A stretch of DNA of 64,000 nucleotides from Neptunomonas marina (GTDB lineage: Bacteria; Pseudomonadota; Gammaproteobacteria; Pseudomonadales; Balneatricaceae), in the NCBI RefSeq assembly GCF_004005935.1, contig NZ_SACQ01000001.1:403485-467484 (forward strand), read 5' to 3'. Within the stretch, counting starts at the first letter, position 1. Each line of letters starts with the position of its first letter. Shown here one piece after another: positions 9,090 to 17,600 of this stretch. A program made the translations under genes and the position numbers. A model generated the notes under the pieces. That model saw only the letters and a list, made by a program, of their open reading frames with translations. It ran no database searches and had not been told where the DNA came from.

Positions 9090-9688
9090 GCCAACCTGAT
9101 TTTTTACGTCGCTGTAGCCATTGGATCTTTGATCTTGATGGCACGCTGACAAAAGCTGTCCATGATTTTGACCATATTCGTCGTGAGTTAGCGATACCTG
9201 AGAGCGAAGATATTTTGGATTATATCGACGGGTTACCGTCGGCAGAGCGGATCGAAAAGTCCAAGCGACTAGATGAGTTAGAGCACTTTTATGCGCTGCA
9301 AGCGGCACCGGCCGAGGGGCTAGAAGCGCTATTTTCACGGCTAGCGGAGCGTGATTGTATGTTTGCGATACTCACCCGTAATACGCGTGACTTTGCGTTG
9401 ATGTCGCTAGATTCTATCGGTATTGGGGATCTCTTTGCGCCAGAAATGGTCTTAGGACGTAATGAGGCTGCGCCAAAACCCAGTCCAGAAGGCATTCAAA
9501 AGATATTACAAGCGTGGCGAGTTGGCGCTGGGGATGTGCTCATGGTTGGTGATTTTATCCATGATCTTAACGCTGGGCGAGCAGCCGAATGTAGAACGAT
9601 TCACGTTGATGCAGATACCAGCCGAAACTGGCCTAAAGTGACAGATTATAGATTTAGGTCACTCCATGAGTTGTCGCTGAGTGTGTAA
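9086..9688 (+). CDS. HAD family hydrolase (phosphatase-like)
   Basis: A 200-residue haloacid-dehalogenase superfamily protein. Motif I is FDLDGTLT near residue 16 (nucleophile and acid aspartates), motif II is ILTRNTRD, motif III is the lysine in PKPSPEGI, and motif IV is MVGDFIHDLNAG. The arrangement with a small helical cap resembles phosphoglycolate phosphatase-like enzymes. The exact substrate is unknown. The ATG overlaps the stop of the AlbA_2 gene by four bases. Confidence 0.8.
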   Translation: MSQPDFLRRCSHWIFDLDGTLTKAVHDFDHIRRELAIPESEDILDYIDGLPSAERIEKSKRLDELEHFYALQAAPAEGLEALFSRLAERDCMFAILTRNTRDFALMSLDSIGIGDLFAPEMVLGRNEAAPKPSPEGIQKILQAWRVGAGDVLMVGDFIHDLNAGRAAECRTIHVDADTSRNWPKVTDYRFRSLHELSLSV

Positions 9689-9700
9689 GCTGTTGTGAAG

Positions 9701-9762
9701 CTTACGGTGAATGGGGCCCAGCGTAAGTCTGCATTAGCAGGGTAGGTGAATAGGCACCTACC
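9701..9762 (+). other. two hairpins in the leader of the hemerythrin gene
   Basis: CTTACG (9701-9706) pairs with CGTAAG (9722-9727), and GGTAGGTG (9741-9748) pairs perfectly with CACCTACC (9755-9762). Neither is followed by a T-run. They lie between the HAD stop and the hemerythrin start and could be leader structures or a weak terminator. Confidence 0.4.
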
Positions 9763-9793
9763 AAAGGTCTTAAAACAGTGCGGAGGCATCGAT

Positions 9794-10348
9794 ATGACAG
9801 TTATCGACGAGCTACAGCGGGACCACGTCAATCTGGGGCGCTTACTAGAGATATTGGATCGCAAGATCATCAAGCTCAAAAGTGGTCATCATCCTAACTT
9901 CAACCTGATGGCTGATGTGATTGACTACATCGCAAACTACGCAGAAGAACACCACCATCCACGAGAAGACAAGATTTACGCGCACTTCAAAGGCCGGGAC
10001 GAGCAACTTGATCAAGCTTTGTTAGAGTGCGAGGCTCAGCATGTTGAGTTAAGAGGTAATGCTGAGAAACTGCTCAGTGTTATTGATGATATTTTAAACG
10101 ACGCTGTGATTCCGATGGATGAATTTATTGCCCACTTGGAGTTATTTGTTGAAAACGAAAAGTCCCACATGCGTATGGAAGAGATTGCGGTATTTCCGCT
10201 GATACGCGATGTGGCCACAGATCCTGATTGGGAGCACGCGAGTGCGCTCGCACCTGCGGTTAATGACCCGCTATTCGGCGCACGGTTAGCGGACGAGTAT
10301 CGAGATCTCTATCAGCAGTTGCTGGATGACATTGAGCAAAGCGCTTAA
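9794..10348 (+). CDS. hemerythrin domain-containing protein
   Basis: A 184-residue protein with a hemerythrin-like four-helix fold that binds a di-iron centre. Candidate ligands are His in LQRDHVNLGRLLE, HHHPREDKIY, ECEAQHVELRG and the late ENEKSHMRMEE. Such stand-alone proteins are linked to oxygen, nitric oxide or iron-stress sensing. ATG at 9794 is chosen because GGAGG at 9782-9786 is well placed; an upstream start at 9746 would fall inside a hairpin. It converges on and overlaps the diguanylate cyclase gene by four bases. Confidence 0.8.
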   Translation: MTVIDELQRDHVNLGRLLEILDRKIIKLKSGHHPNFNLMADVIDYIANYAEEHHHPREDKIYAHFKGRDEQLDQALLECEAQHVELRGNAEKLLSVIDDILNDAVIPMDEFIAHLELFVENEKSHMRMEEIAVFPLIRDVATDPDWEHASALAPAVNDPLFGARLADEYRDLYQQLLDDIEQSA

Positions 10349-11454
10349 TTTGCAGCAGGCAGGGGTTTGCTTTGTGTGCGGTTTCGGCCCGCATGCTTCG
10401 CTTGATATAAGGCTTCATCAGCAGTACGCAGCAAAACATGCGCGTGTTGCTGGTGGTCTTTTTGGCTTAGTGTCATGAGCGGCTGGTAGCTGGCGCACCC
10501 GATTGAGGCGGTAATACGAAATGGCGCGCCCTCTACGCTGCGCAGGATCTCCTTGGCAAGTTGCGTACGCAGGTTTTCTGCCACCATCATCGCTTGCTCT
10601 TCAGCACAGCTGGGAAGCAAGATGGAAAACTCTTCGCCACCATAGCGTGCAACGAAATCTGTTTTTCGTAGCGTTCCTTTTAACAGCTTCCCTAGTGTAC
10701 GCAGGACTCTGTCACCGGTTTGATGGCCATATACGTCGTTGATCTTCTTAAAATGATCAATATCGATAAATAAACAACTAAGTGGCTCGCCAACTCGGTT
10801 GGCGCGGGCAACTTCTCGCAAGATTTCCTTATCAAAGGCTCTGCGATTGTGCACGCTAGTGAGCATATCGATGATGCTGATACGATGCAGGTGCTCGCGT
10901 GTCATGCAGTTTTCGATACACACCGCGATAACCGACATCAGGTGAGACAGGTACGTGTAGCGAATATCTGCTGTGTACCTAGCAATATCCTGTGAGCCAA
11001 GGTTCAAGCAGCCGATCAAGCAGTTCTGCCGTACCAGCGGCATGCGAGCTGCACTAAGAATGTAAGGGTGGTCAGGAAAAACGATTTTACGAATATCGTT
11101 GTCGACTTCGCCGAAGGCTAATTGTTCATGTGGATGAAGTTGGCGCAATAAACGCAGGTCGGGCTGAAAGTACACCCGCTTTCGCTCTTGATGCCCTAGC
11201 TCGCTGAGTAGGTCTGCCGCGATATGCTCTGGATCGAAGAGAAACAGCGTAACGGACGATAGCCGGAAGGTGTCACGAAACTTATTGAGCAGGATATCGA
11301 CTAGCTCACAGAGGCGGTTGCAGGCCAGTAGCTCGAGCTCAACCTCAAAAAACTGATTGAGCAGTGTCTCGTTTTGCTCTGCTTGGATCAGGTCAATGCG
11401 TCGCTGGCGTTTGAGCTCAGCATTCTCTAATTCGAGTAGCTTCCTATCCATCAT
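10345..11454 (-). CDS. diguanylate cyclase with N-terminal GAF/DUF484-like domain
   Basis: A 369-residue soluble protein. Residues 1-40 are charged and helical, about 30-190 resemble a DUF484/GAF sensory domain (LLACNRLCELVDILLNKF...SVTLFLFDP, ending YLSHLMSVIAVCIENC), and the rest is a GGDEF domain. The catalytic motif RYGGEEF is intact near residue 271, and RKTD five residues before it is an intact product-inhibition (I) site. It should make c-di-GMP from GTP. No membrane segment is visible. Two adjacent ATG codons make the start uncertain by one residue. Confidence 0.88.
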   Translation of the reverse strand: MMDRKLLELENAELKRQRRIDLIQAEQNETLLNQFFEVELELLACNRLCELVDILLNKFRDTFRLSSVTLFLFDPEHIAADLLSELGHQERKRVYFQPDLRLLRQLHPHEQLAFGEVDNDIRKIVFPDHPYILSAARMPLVRQNCLIGCLNLGSQDIARYTADIRYTYLSHLMSVIAVCIENCMTREHLHRISIIDMLTSVHNRRAFDKEILREVARANRVGEPLSCLFIDIDHFKKINDVYGHQTGDRVLRTLGKLLKGTLRKTDFVARYGGEEFSILLPSCAEEQAMMVAENLRTQLAKEILRSVEGAPFRITASIGCASYQPLMTLSQKDHQQHAHVLLRTADEALYQAKHAGRNRTQSKPLPAAN

Positions 11455-11503
11455 GTTTACCTAGTCGGCTGGCGCAACGGTCATCTGGTTTTGTGATCAT
11501 CTA

Positions 11504-11815
11504 CTAGATATCCCATTGAAACTGGGTCAAATTGATCTTCCCTCCGTTGAAGGCAACATCTTCTGCTTGAAGGCGAGCATATTGCTCGTGATACTTCGCC
11601 GATGCTTTAGGAAAGGATAGTTGTCCCTGTGCATTGATCACGCGGTGCCATGGAATCGTGCTTTTGGCCGGGAGCTGCCTTAACGCTTGACCAACCAATC
11701 TTGCGCCTCTGGGAAAACCAGCAAGCTTAGCTATCTGTCCATAAGTGGCTACTTTGCCCTCTGGGATATGGGCAATGGCAGTGTAAATCGCTTCTTGGCG
11801 TGTTGGCTCAGTCAT
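11504..11815 (-). CDS. alkyltransferase-like protein (MGMT family, Trp in place of catalytic Cys)
   Basis: A 103-residue DNA-binding protein of the MGMT methyltransferase family: IPEGKVATYGQIAKLAGFPRGARLVGQALR is the helix-turn-helix and arginine finger region. The active site reads PWHRVI, with tryptophan where true O6-alkylguanine methyltransferases have the acceptor cysteine (PCHRV). This is the hallmark of alkyltransferase-like (ATL) proteins, which flag alkylated guanine for nucleotide excision repair. ATG at 11815 gives the usual family N-terminus; an upstream ATG at 11860 would add 15 atypical residues. Confidence 0.85.
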   Translation of the reverse strand: MTEPTRQEAIYTAIAHIPEGKVATYGQIAKLAGFPRGARLVGQALRQLPAKSTIPWHRVINAQGQLSFPKASAKYHEQYARLQAEDVAFNGGKINLTQFQWDI

Positions 11816-11921
11816 TGTGTAAATGTAAGTATGCTGGCTGCTACTGATACCAATATACATGAGATTGACGTGAAGTGTGTGTAGTAACGCTTAGTTATTT
11901 GGATCAATAAATCGGTATAAA

Positions 11922-11945
11922 TAAAAAAGGCCCCAGAGGGGCCTT
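11922..11945 (-). terminator. intrinsic terminator of etfD
   Basis: On the minus strand AAGGCCCC / GGGGCCTT form a perfect stem with a 3-base loop followed by a T-run (AAAAAA at 11923-11928 on the plus strand). It lies about 10 bases beyond the etfD stop. Confidence 0.9.
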
Positions 11946-11953
11946 AATAGAGG

Positions 11954-13606
11954 TTACATATTCGGATAGTTAGGTCCGCCTGTGCCCTCAGGGGTCACCC
12001 AAACAATATTCTGTGCTGGGTCTTTGATGTCACAGGTTTTGCAGTGGACGCAGTTCTGAGCATTGATCTGGAAGCTCGGTTGGCCGGCGTCATCCTCTAC
12101 CACTTCATACACACCCGCTGGGCAGTAACGTTGTGCCGGTTCCGCGTAAGTTGGCAGATTTTTCGCCAACGGAACGCTCGGGTCTTTTAGTGTCAAGTGG
12201 CACGGTTGGTCCTCTTCATGGTTCGTGTTGGAGAGGAAAACCGAGCTGAGCTTATCAAAGCTCAAGACGCCATCCGGTTTGGGGTACGCGATGGGTGTAA
12301 ATTCCGATGCCGGGCGCATCTGCGCGTAGTCTTCGTGGTTATCACGCAAAGTGATCGGTAGCTTGCCGCCAAAGATATTTTGGTCGATAAAGTTGAACGC
12401 ACCGCCCAAGAACGGCCCAAACTTATGCATCGCCGGTCCAAAGTTACGTGTGCGGTATAGCTCTTCATACAACCACGAGTCTTTGAATGCCGTGTTGAAG
12501 CTGTCGAGTTTCTTACCACCGGTGCAACCGGCTTGCAGCGCGGCAAAGACGCTCTCGGCGGCTAACATGCCAGACTTCATCGCGGTGTGCGTCCCTTTGA
12601 TCTTGGCAAAGTTCAGCGTACCGGCATTACAACCGATCAGCAGACCGCCGGGGAAGACCATCTCAGGTAACGCATTGAAACCGCCTTTCGCGATTGCACG
12701 CGCACCGTAAGAGACGCGCTTGCCGCCCTCAAGGTGTTGCTTTAGTACCGGGTGATGCTTAAGGCGCTGGAACTCATCAAACGGACTGATGTATGGGTTG
12801 GCATAGTTCAGATCCACAATCAGCCCCACCACCACTTGGTTATCATCCGTATGATAGAGGAAGAAACCACCGCTGGTGCCCCCTGATAACGGCCAGCCAG
12901 AGCCGTGCACGACTAAACCCGGCTTGTGCTTAGCAGGATCGATATCCCATAGTTCTTTAATACCGATGCCATAGTGTTGTGCATCGGCGTCTTTATCCAA
13001 TTCGAATTGGCTGTAGAGCTGTTTACCCAAGTGGCCACGACAGCCCTCAGCAAACAAGGTGTACTTGGCATGCAGCTCCATGCCGGGCATGTAGCTGTCT
13101 TTCTCGCTGCCATCCGCACCAATGCCCATATCACCGGTCGCGATCCCCTTAACGCTGCCATCGTCGTGGTATAGCACTTCCGATGCGGCAAAGCCTGGGA
13201 AGATCTCAACACCGAGGGATTCAGCCTGCTCACCCAACCAGCGTGTCACATTCCCTAAGCTAACAATATAGTTACCTTCGTTGTGCATGGTTTTGGGAAT
13301 CAGTGCATTGGGCAGTTTCTTTGCGCTTTCCCCGTCTTTTAGCAGGTAGAGTTCATCTTCGGTGACCGGGGTATTTAGAGGGGCACCGCGCTCTTTCCAA
13401 TCGGGGAAGAGTTCATCTAGGGCGCGTGATTCAATCACCGCACCCGATAAGATATGTGCGCCCACTTCTGAGCCTTTTTCTACGACACAAACGGTCAGCT
13501 CTTGTTCAGCTGCATTAGCTTGTTGCATGAGTCGGCAAGCTGCCGAGAGGCCCGCAGGCCCTGCACCGACGATGACAACATCAAACTCCATCGATTCACG
13601 TTCCAC
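11954..13606 (-). CDS. etfD: electron transfer flavoprotein-ubiquinone oxidoreductase
   Basis: A protein of about 550 residues that passes electrons from reduced ETF to ubiquinone at the inner membrane. The N-terminus has the FAD dinucleotide-binding site VVIVGAGPAGLSAACRL. The C-terminus carries the 4Fe-4S cluster cysteines: CPAGVYEV, then NCVHCKTCDIKDP. The closing GGPNYPNM is typical of ETF-QO. GTG at 13606 is chosen because AGGGGAG lies seven bases before it; TTG at 13612 would sit too close. It is divergent from etfBA, its electron donor, across 270 bases. Confidence 0.95.
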   Translation of the reverse strand: MERESMEFDVVIVGAGPAGLSAACRLMQQANAAEQELTVCVVEKGSEVGAHILSGAVIESRALDELFPDWKERGAPLNTPVTEDELYLLKDGESAKKLPNALIPKTMHNEGNYIVSLGNVTRWLGEQAESLGVEIFPGFAASEVLYHDDGSVKGIATGDMGIGADGSEKDSYMPGMELHAKYTLFAEGCRGHLGKQLYSQFELDKDADAQHYGIGIKELWDIDPAKHKPGLVVHGSGWPLSGGTSGGFFLYHTDDNQVVVGLIVDLNYANPYISPFDEFQRLKHHPVLKQHLEGGKRVSYGARAIAKGGFNALPEMVFPGGLLIGCNAGTLNFAKIKGTHTAMKSGMLAAESVFAALQAGCTGGKKLDSFNTAFKDSWLYEELYRTRNFGPAMHKFGPFLGGAFNFIDQNIFGGKLPITLRDNHEDYAQMRPASEFTPIAYPKPDGVLSFDKLSSVFLSNTNHEEDQPCHLTLKDPSVPLAKNLPTYAEPAQRYCPAGVYEVVEDDAGQPSFQINAQNCVHCKTCDIKDPAQNIVWVTPEGTGGPNYPNM

Positions 13607-13717
13607 AATCAATCTCCCCTTGCTCTTGTCTGTTGCTTTGATATCGTCACTAGTGCGATAGGAAAAGCTGTGACTTTTTGTTATTCGATCAATGACTTGG
13701 ATTTGATTATAAGTGAA

Positions 13718-13812
13718 TTCCCTTATTTATTGAAATGGGTCTGAGTCAAAATACAACTTTCGGATAGCGCTAAATGCTTGAATATCGAAGCTGAATACGT
13801 AATATAAGGGAA
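13718..13812. promoter_or_regulatory. separated inverted repeat in the etfD / etfB divergent region
   Basis: TTCCCTTAT at 13718-13726 and ATAAGGGAA at 13804-13812 are exact reverse complements, one near each divergent gene. They could be two copies of one regulator's half-site or operator. I do not recognise the binding protein and there is no independent support. Confidence 0.3.
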
Positions 13813-13878
13813 ATTACTTATTTCTGTGCTCGCGCAGGATTCCAAAATAACGCCGAATAAGAAAGAAAGGTAAACGCA

Positions 13879-14628
13879 ATGAAAGTGCTGGTAACAGTCA
13901 AACGCGTCATCGACTACAACGTAAAAGTGCGTGTGAAGTCCGATAACAGCGACGTTGATTTGAGCAACGTTAAAATGGCGATGAACCCGTTCTGTGAGAT
14001 CGCGGTAGAAGAAGCGGTTCGCCTAAAAGAAGCTGGCGTGGCAACGGAAGTGGTTGCTGTGTCTCTCGGAGCAAAGAACTGCCAAGAGCAGCTCCGCACA
14101 GCATTAGCACTCGGTGCCGATCGTGCGATCCACGTGGAATCTGACGAAGTACTTGAGTCACTCACCGTGGCTAAGCTGCTTAAAAAGGTAGTTGAAGAAG
14201 AGCAGCCTGACCTCATCGTGATGGGTAAGCAGGCGATCGATACAGATAATAACCAGACTGGCCAGATGCTTGCTGCATTAACAGGTTACGGCCAAGGTAC
14301 TTTCGCTTCAGAAGTGAAAGTGGAAGGTGGCAAAGCGCAGGTAACACGTGAAGTTGATGGCGGTTTGCAGACAGTTGAACTGGCACTGCCAGCGATTGTA
14401 ACAACAGATTTACGCTTGAATGAGCCGCGTTATGCATCACTGCCTAACATCATGAAAGCGAAGAAGAAACCATTGGATGTTAAGACACCAGCGGATCTAG
14501 GCGTTGAAGTTACTTCCCACACGAAAGTACTGAAAGTAACACCGCCGGCTGAGCGCCAAGCGGGTATCAAAGTAGCGTCTGTTGAAGAGCTGGTCGACAA
14601 ACTGAAGAACGAAGCGAAGGTGATCTAA
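13879..14628 (+). CDS. etfB: electron transfer flavoprotein beta subunit
   Basis: A 249-residue subunit beginning [20 protein letters not shown], with [18 protein letters not shown], the ETF-beta signature region [26 protein letters not shown], and [15 protein letters not shown], the loop that recognises partner dehydrogenases. It holds AMP. The gene is read into etfA with overlapping stop and start (TAATG), showing translational coupling. AGAAAGG upstream supports the ATG start. Confidence 0.96.
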   Translation: MKVLVTVKRVIDYNVKVRVKSDNSDVDLSNVKMAMNPFCEIAVEEAVRLKEAGVATEVVAVSLGAKNCQEQLRTALALGADRAIHVESDEVLESLTVAKLLKKVVEEEQPDLIVMGKQAIDTDNNQTGQMLAALTGYGQGTFASEVKVEGGKAQVTREVDGGLQTVELALPAIVTTDLRLNEPRYASLPNIMKAKKKPLDVKTPADLGVEVTSHTKVLKVTPPAERQAGIKVASVEELVDKLKNEAKVI

Positions 14629-15557
14629 TGGCTATCTTAGTAATTGCAGAACATGACAATGCATCACTGAAAGGTGCAACGTTAAATACTGTTACAGCGG
14701 CGACACAGATGGGTGGCGATATCCACGTCTTAGTTGCAGGTGAAGGTTGCCAAGCAGCAGCGGATCAAGCTGCAAAAGTCGCAGGCGTTGACAAAGTATT
14801 GGTTGCAGACAGCGCAGCGTATGCACACCAATTAGCTGAGAACGTTTCTTTGCTTGTTGCTGAATTGGGTAAGGACTACAGCCATGTGGTTGCACCTGCA
14901 ACAACGTCGGGTAAGAACTTCATGCCACGTGTTGCTGCACTGCTAGATGTAGCTCAAGTGTCTGATATTACGCGTGTTGAATCTGCAGATACGTTTGATC
15001 GTCCAATTTATGCGGGCAACGCTATTGCAACTGTTCAATCTTTAGACGCGATCAAAGTTATCACAGTACGTACGACTGGCTTTGATGCCGCTGCTGCAGA
15101 AGGTGGTAGCGCTGCGGTTGAGGCTGTTGGTTCTACGCACGATGCGGGTGTTTCTAGCTTTGTAGGCGAAGAGATGGCTGTATCTGATCGCCCAGAGCTG
15201 ACCGCTGCTAAAGTCGTTGTCTCTGGTGGCCGTGGTATGGGTAGCGGTGAAAACTTCGCTCTTATTGACGCGGTTGCAGACAAGCTTGGTGCTGCAGTAG
15301 GTGCCTCGCGTGCAGCGGTTGATGCAGGCTTTGTACCGAACGATATGCAAGTAGGTCAAACTGGTAAGATCGTTGCACCAGAACTGTATGTTGCGGTAGG
15401 TATCTCGGGCGCTATCCAGCACCTTGCGGGTATGAAAGATTCAAAGATCATTGTTGCTATCAACAAGGATGAAGAAGCACCAATCTTCCAAGTTGCTGAT
15501 TACGGCTTGGTTGCTGATCTGTTTGATGTTCTCCCTGAGTTGGAGAAACAGCTTTAA
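14628..15557 (+). CDS. etfA: electron transfer flavoprotein alpha subunit
   Basis: A 309-residue FAD-binding subunit that pairs with EtfB and carries electrons from acyl-CoA and other dehydrogenases to EtfD. The C-terminal FAD domain has [42 protein letters not shown] and [23 protein letters not shown], all characteristic. It ends 64 bases before a strong terminator. Confidence 0.96.
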   Translation: MAILVIAEHDNASLKGATLNTVTAATQMGGDIHVLVAGEGCQAAADQAAKVAGVDKVLVADSAAYAHQLAENVSLLVAELGKDYSHVVAPATTSGKNFMPRVAALLDVAQVSDITRVESADTFDRPIYAGNAIATVQSLDAIKVITVRTTGFDAAAAEGGSAAVEAVGSTHDAGVSSFVGEEMAVSDRPELTAAKVVVSGGRGMGSGENFALIDAVADKLGAAVGASRAAVDAGFVPNDMQVGQTGKIVAPELYVAVGISGAIQHLAGMKDSKIIVAINKDEEAPIFQVADYGLVADLFDVLPELEKQL

Positions 15558-15621
15558 TCGGAATGATCGATTAAAACATGGCTTTTGCCTTTGGTGTGTG
15601 ATGCACCATTTTCTTGCTTGT

Positions 15622-15647
15622 AGCCCGGCTTTGCCGGGCTTTTTTTA
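15622..15647 (+). terminator. intrinsic terminator after etfBA
   Basis: AGCCCGG and CCGGGCT form a perfect stem around CTTTG, followed by seven T residues. Confidence 0.95.
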
Positions 15648-15700
15648 TGGTGCGAATTCGCTAGGATGGTACCTCAACGAACCACCAAGGAGATGTACAC

Positions 15701-16315
15701 GTGATTCTTGACCTTAACGAGATGGATAAAGCCTCGGTCTATCACACGATGACGCAAACGCTCGTGCCAAGGCCGATTGCGTGGGTGCTATCTGAGTCAG
15801 TCCAAGGCGCTTTGAACCTTGCGCCTTTCTCATACTTTACAGCTGTTTGCAGTGATCCACCGCTGATAATGATCTCGGTTGGTAAAAAACCGTCGGGTGA
15901 AGAGAAGGATACATTTCTGAACATTATCGAACAGAAGCAGTTTGTGATTCATATCGCTGATGAGCAGCTTGCTGAAGCGGTTACGCTTAGCTCAAAAACG
16001 TTACCGCGGGACCAATCAGAGGTTGACTTATGTGGCTTACAAACAGTGAGCGAAGCGGGTTTTGCTTTGCCGCGTCTCGTCGGTCCAAAAATCGCCATGG
16101 CTTGCAAACTACATAACACACAGACGATGGGGGCGTTGGATCAGAACTTAATTTTTGGTCAGATTGAGTCGATCTGGATTGATGATCACGTTCTTGCAGA
16201 AGACGCACAAGGCCGGATGAAGGTCATGGCTGACCAACTTAAACCGCTGGGCCGCTTGGGTGGCTCTGAATATCAAATCTTTGGCAACACGCTATCGGTT
16301 GCGCGCCCTAAGTAG
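15701..16315 (+). CDS. flavin reductase family protein
   Basis: A 204-residue FMN-binding split-barrel protein. The N-terminal VYHTMTQTLVPRPIAWVLS...LAPFSYFTAVCSDPPLIMISVG is the recognisable flavin reductase-like core. The GTG start follows AAGGAG at 15688-15693. The next gene, an amidohydrolase, begins eight bases after the stop and uses AGGAG that overlaps this stop, so the two are one operon. The physiological electron donor and acceptor cannot be assigned. Confidence 0.8.
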   Translation: MILDLNEMDKASVYHTMTQTLVPRPIAWVLSESVQGALNLAPFSYFTAVCSDPPLIMISVGKKPSGEEKDTFLNIIEQKQFVIHIADEQLAEAVTLSSKTLPRDQSEVDLCGLQTVSEAGFALPRLVGPKIAMACKLHNTQTMGALDQNLIFGQIESIWIDDHVLAEDAQGRMKVMADQLKPLGRLGGSEYQIFGNTLSVARPK

Positions 16316-16323
16316 GAGTGGTT

Positions 16324-17508
16324 ATGGATACTCAGCAATCATGGGCGATCAAGCAAGGTTCTGCGCTGCACCAAGAGATGATCTCGTGGCGGCGAGATAT
16401 TCATCGACACCCAGAAACAGCTTATGAAGAGGTGAGAACCAGTGAGCGTATTGCTCAACTATTAACCAGTTTTGGGCTCGATGTTACCTGTGGTTTGGGT
16501 CGGACTGGCGTTGTTGCTGTGCTTCAAGGTGAGCGCGGTGGTGATGAGATGATAGCGTTGCGTGCCGATATGGATGCACTGGATTTATGTGAGCTAAATG
16601 AGTTTGAGCATCGCTCTTGTCGTGACGGAAAGATGCATGCTTGTGGTCATGACGGCCATACCGCGATGCTCTTAGGTGCCGCAAAGCACCTCGCTGAAAA
16701 TCCCACATTTACGGGTAAGGTCTGTTTTATTTTTCAACCTGCTGAAGAGGGCAAGGCTGGTGCCCGTGCCATGATACGCGATGGGCTCTTTGAGCGCTTT
16801 CCAGCCACCCAAGTGTTTGGTATGCATAACTGGCCTGGTTTGGCAGCAGGTGCTTTCGCGGTGCACAGTGGCGCTGTGATGGCATCAACCGACTCGTTTG
16901 ATATTGTTATTGAGGGGCAGGGCGGACATGCGGCGATGCCGCACTTGGGGGTTGATCCAGTGGTGGTTGCCGCTCAAGTTATCATTGCGCTTCAAACGGC
17001 GGTGTCCCGACAAACCGATCCACTGAAGTCGGCGGTATTAAGTGTAACGACAATGCGCGGCGGTGAAGCGTATAACGTCATTCCTGAATCTGTCACGTTG
17101 ACGGGCACCTGTCGCTCGTTCTGCCCTGAAGTAAAGCATCAGTTAGAGAGACTAATTCAGAAGCAGGCACATCATATTTGCGAAGCGTTTGGTGCTAAAG
17201 CAACGGTGACATATCGGGCCGGTTACCCCGCGACGGTGAACACAGCACAAGAGGCGACCGTGGCTGAGACCGCGTGCTTAAGCCTTGTTTCGCCAGATCA
17301 GGTTTTGACTGATATGCCACCGAGTATGGGGGCGGAAGACTTCGCGTTTATGCTGCAAGAGCGTCCGGGGGCATACATATGGATTGGCAACGGCGATCAG
17401 GAGGGCTTTCGAGGCTTACATAACCCCTATTATGATTTTAATGATGATGTGCTGGCGTTAGGCGCCAGTTACTGGGTTGCGCTGATAGATCAGTTGCTAT
17501 CACGCTGA
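16324..17508 (+). CDS. M20 family amidohydrolase (hippurate hydrolase / N-acyl amino acid deacylase-like)
   Basis: A 394-residue metal-dependent amidohydrolase. The N-terminus WRRDIHRHPETAYEE, the metal ligands in MHACGHDGHTAMLLGAA, EEGKAGARAMIRDGLF and the late PSMGAEDFAFMLQ mark the M20D group that cleaves N-acyl amino acids or indole conjugates. ATG at 16324 is preferred over GTG at 16318 because AGGAG is six bases before it. It is co-transcribed with the flavin reductase gene and followed by a bidirectional terminator. Confidence 0.88.
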   Translation: MDTQQSWAIKQGSALHQEMISWRRDIHRHPETAYEEVRTSERIAQLLTSFGLDVTCGLGRTGVVAVLQGERGGDEMIALRADMDALDLCELNEFEHRSCRDGKMHACGHDGHTAMLLGAAKHLAENPTFTGKVCFIFQPAEEGKAGARAMIRDGLFERFPATQVFGMHNWPGLAAGAFAVHSGAVMASTDSFDIVIEGQGGHAAMPHLGVDPVVVAAQVIIALQTAVSRQTDPLKSAVLSVTTMRGGEAYNVIPESVTLTGTCRSFCPEVKHQLERLIQKQAHHICEAFGAKATVTYRAGYPATVNTAQEATVAETACLSLVSPDQVLTDMPPSMGAEDFAFMLQERPGAYIWIGNGDQEGFRGLHNPYYDFNDDVLALGASYWVALIDQLLSR

Positions 17509-17527
17509 GTTGATATGTTGTGGGTAC

Positions 17528-17561
17528 AAAAAAGCCCAAGCTATATGGCTTGGGCTTTTTA
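17528..17561. terminator. bidirectional terminator between amidohydrolase and icd
   Basis: AAAAAAGCCCAAG and CTTGGGCTTTTT pair around the centre, giving a T-run on each strand. It serves the plus-strand amidohydrolase and the minus-strand isocitrate dehydrogenase. Confidence 0.93.
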
Positions 17562-17600
17562 TTTGGCAGCACACATGTGCTGCCGTTTATATGAGACGCC

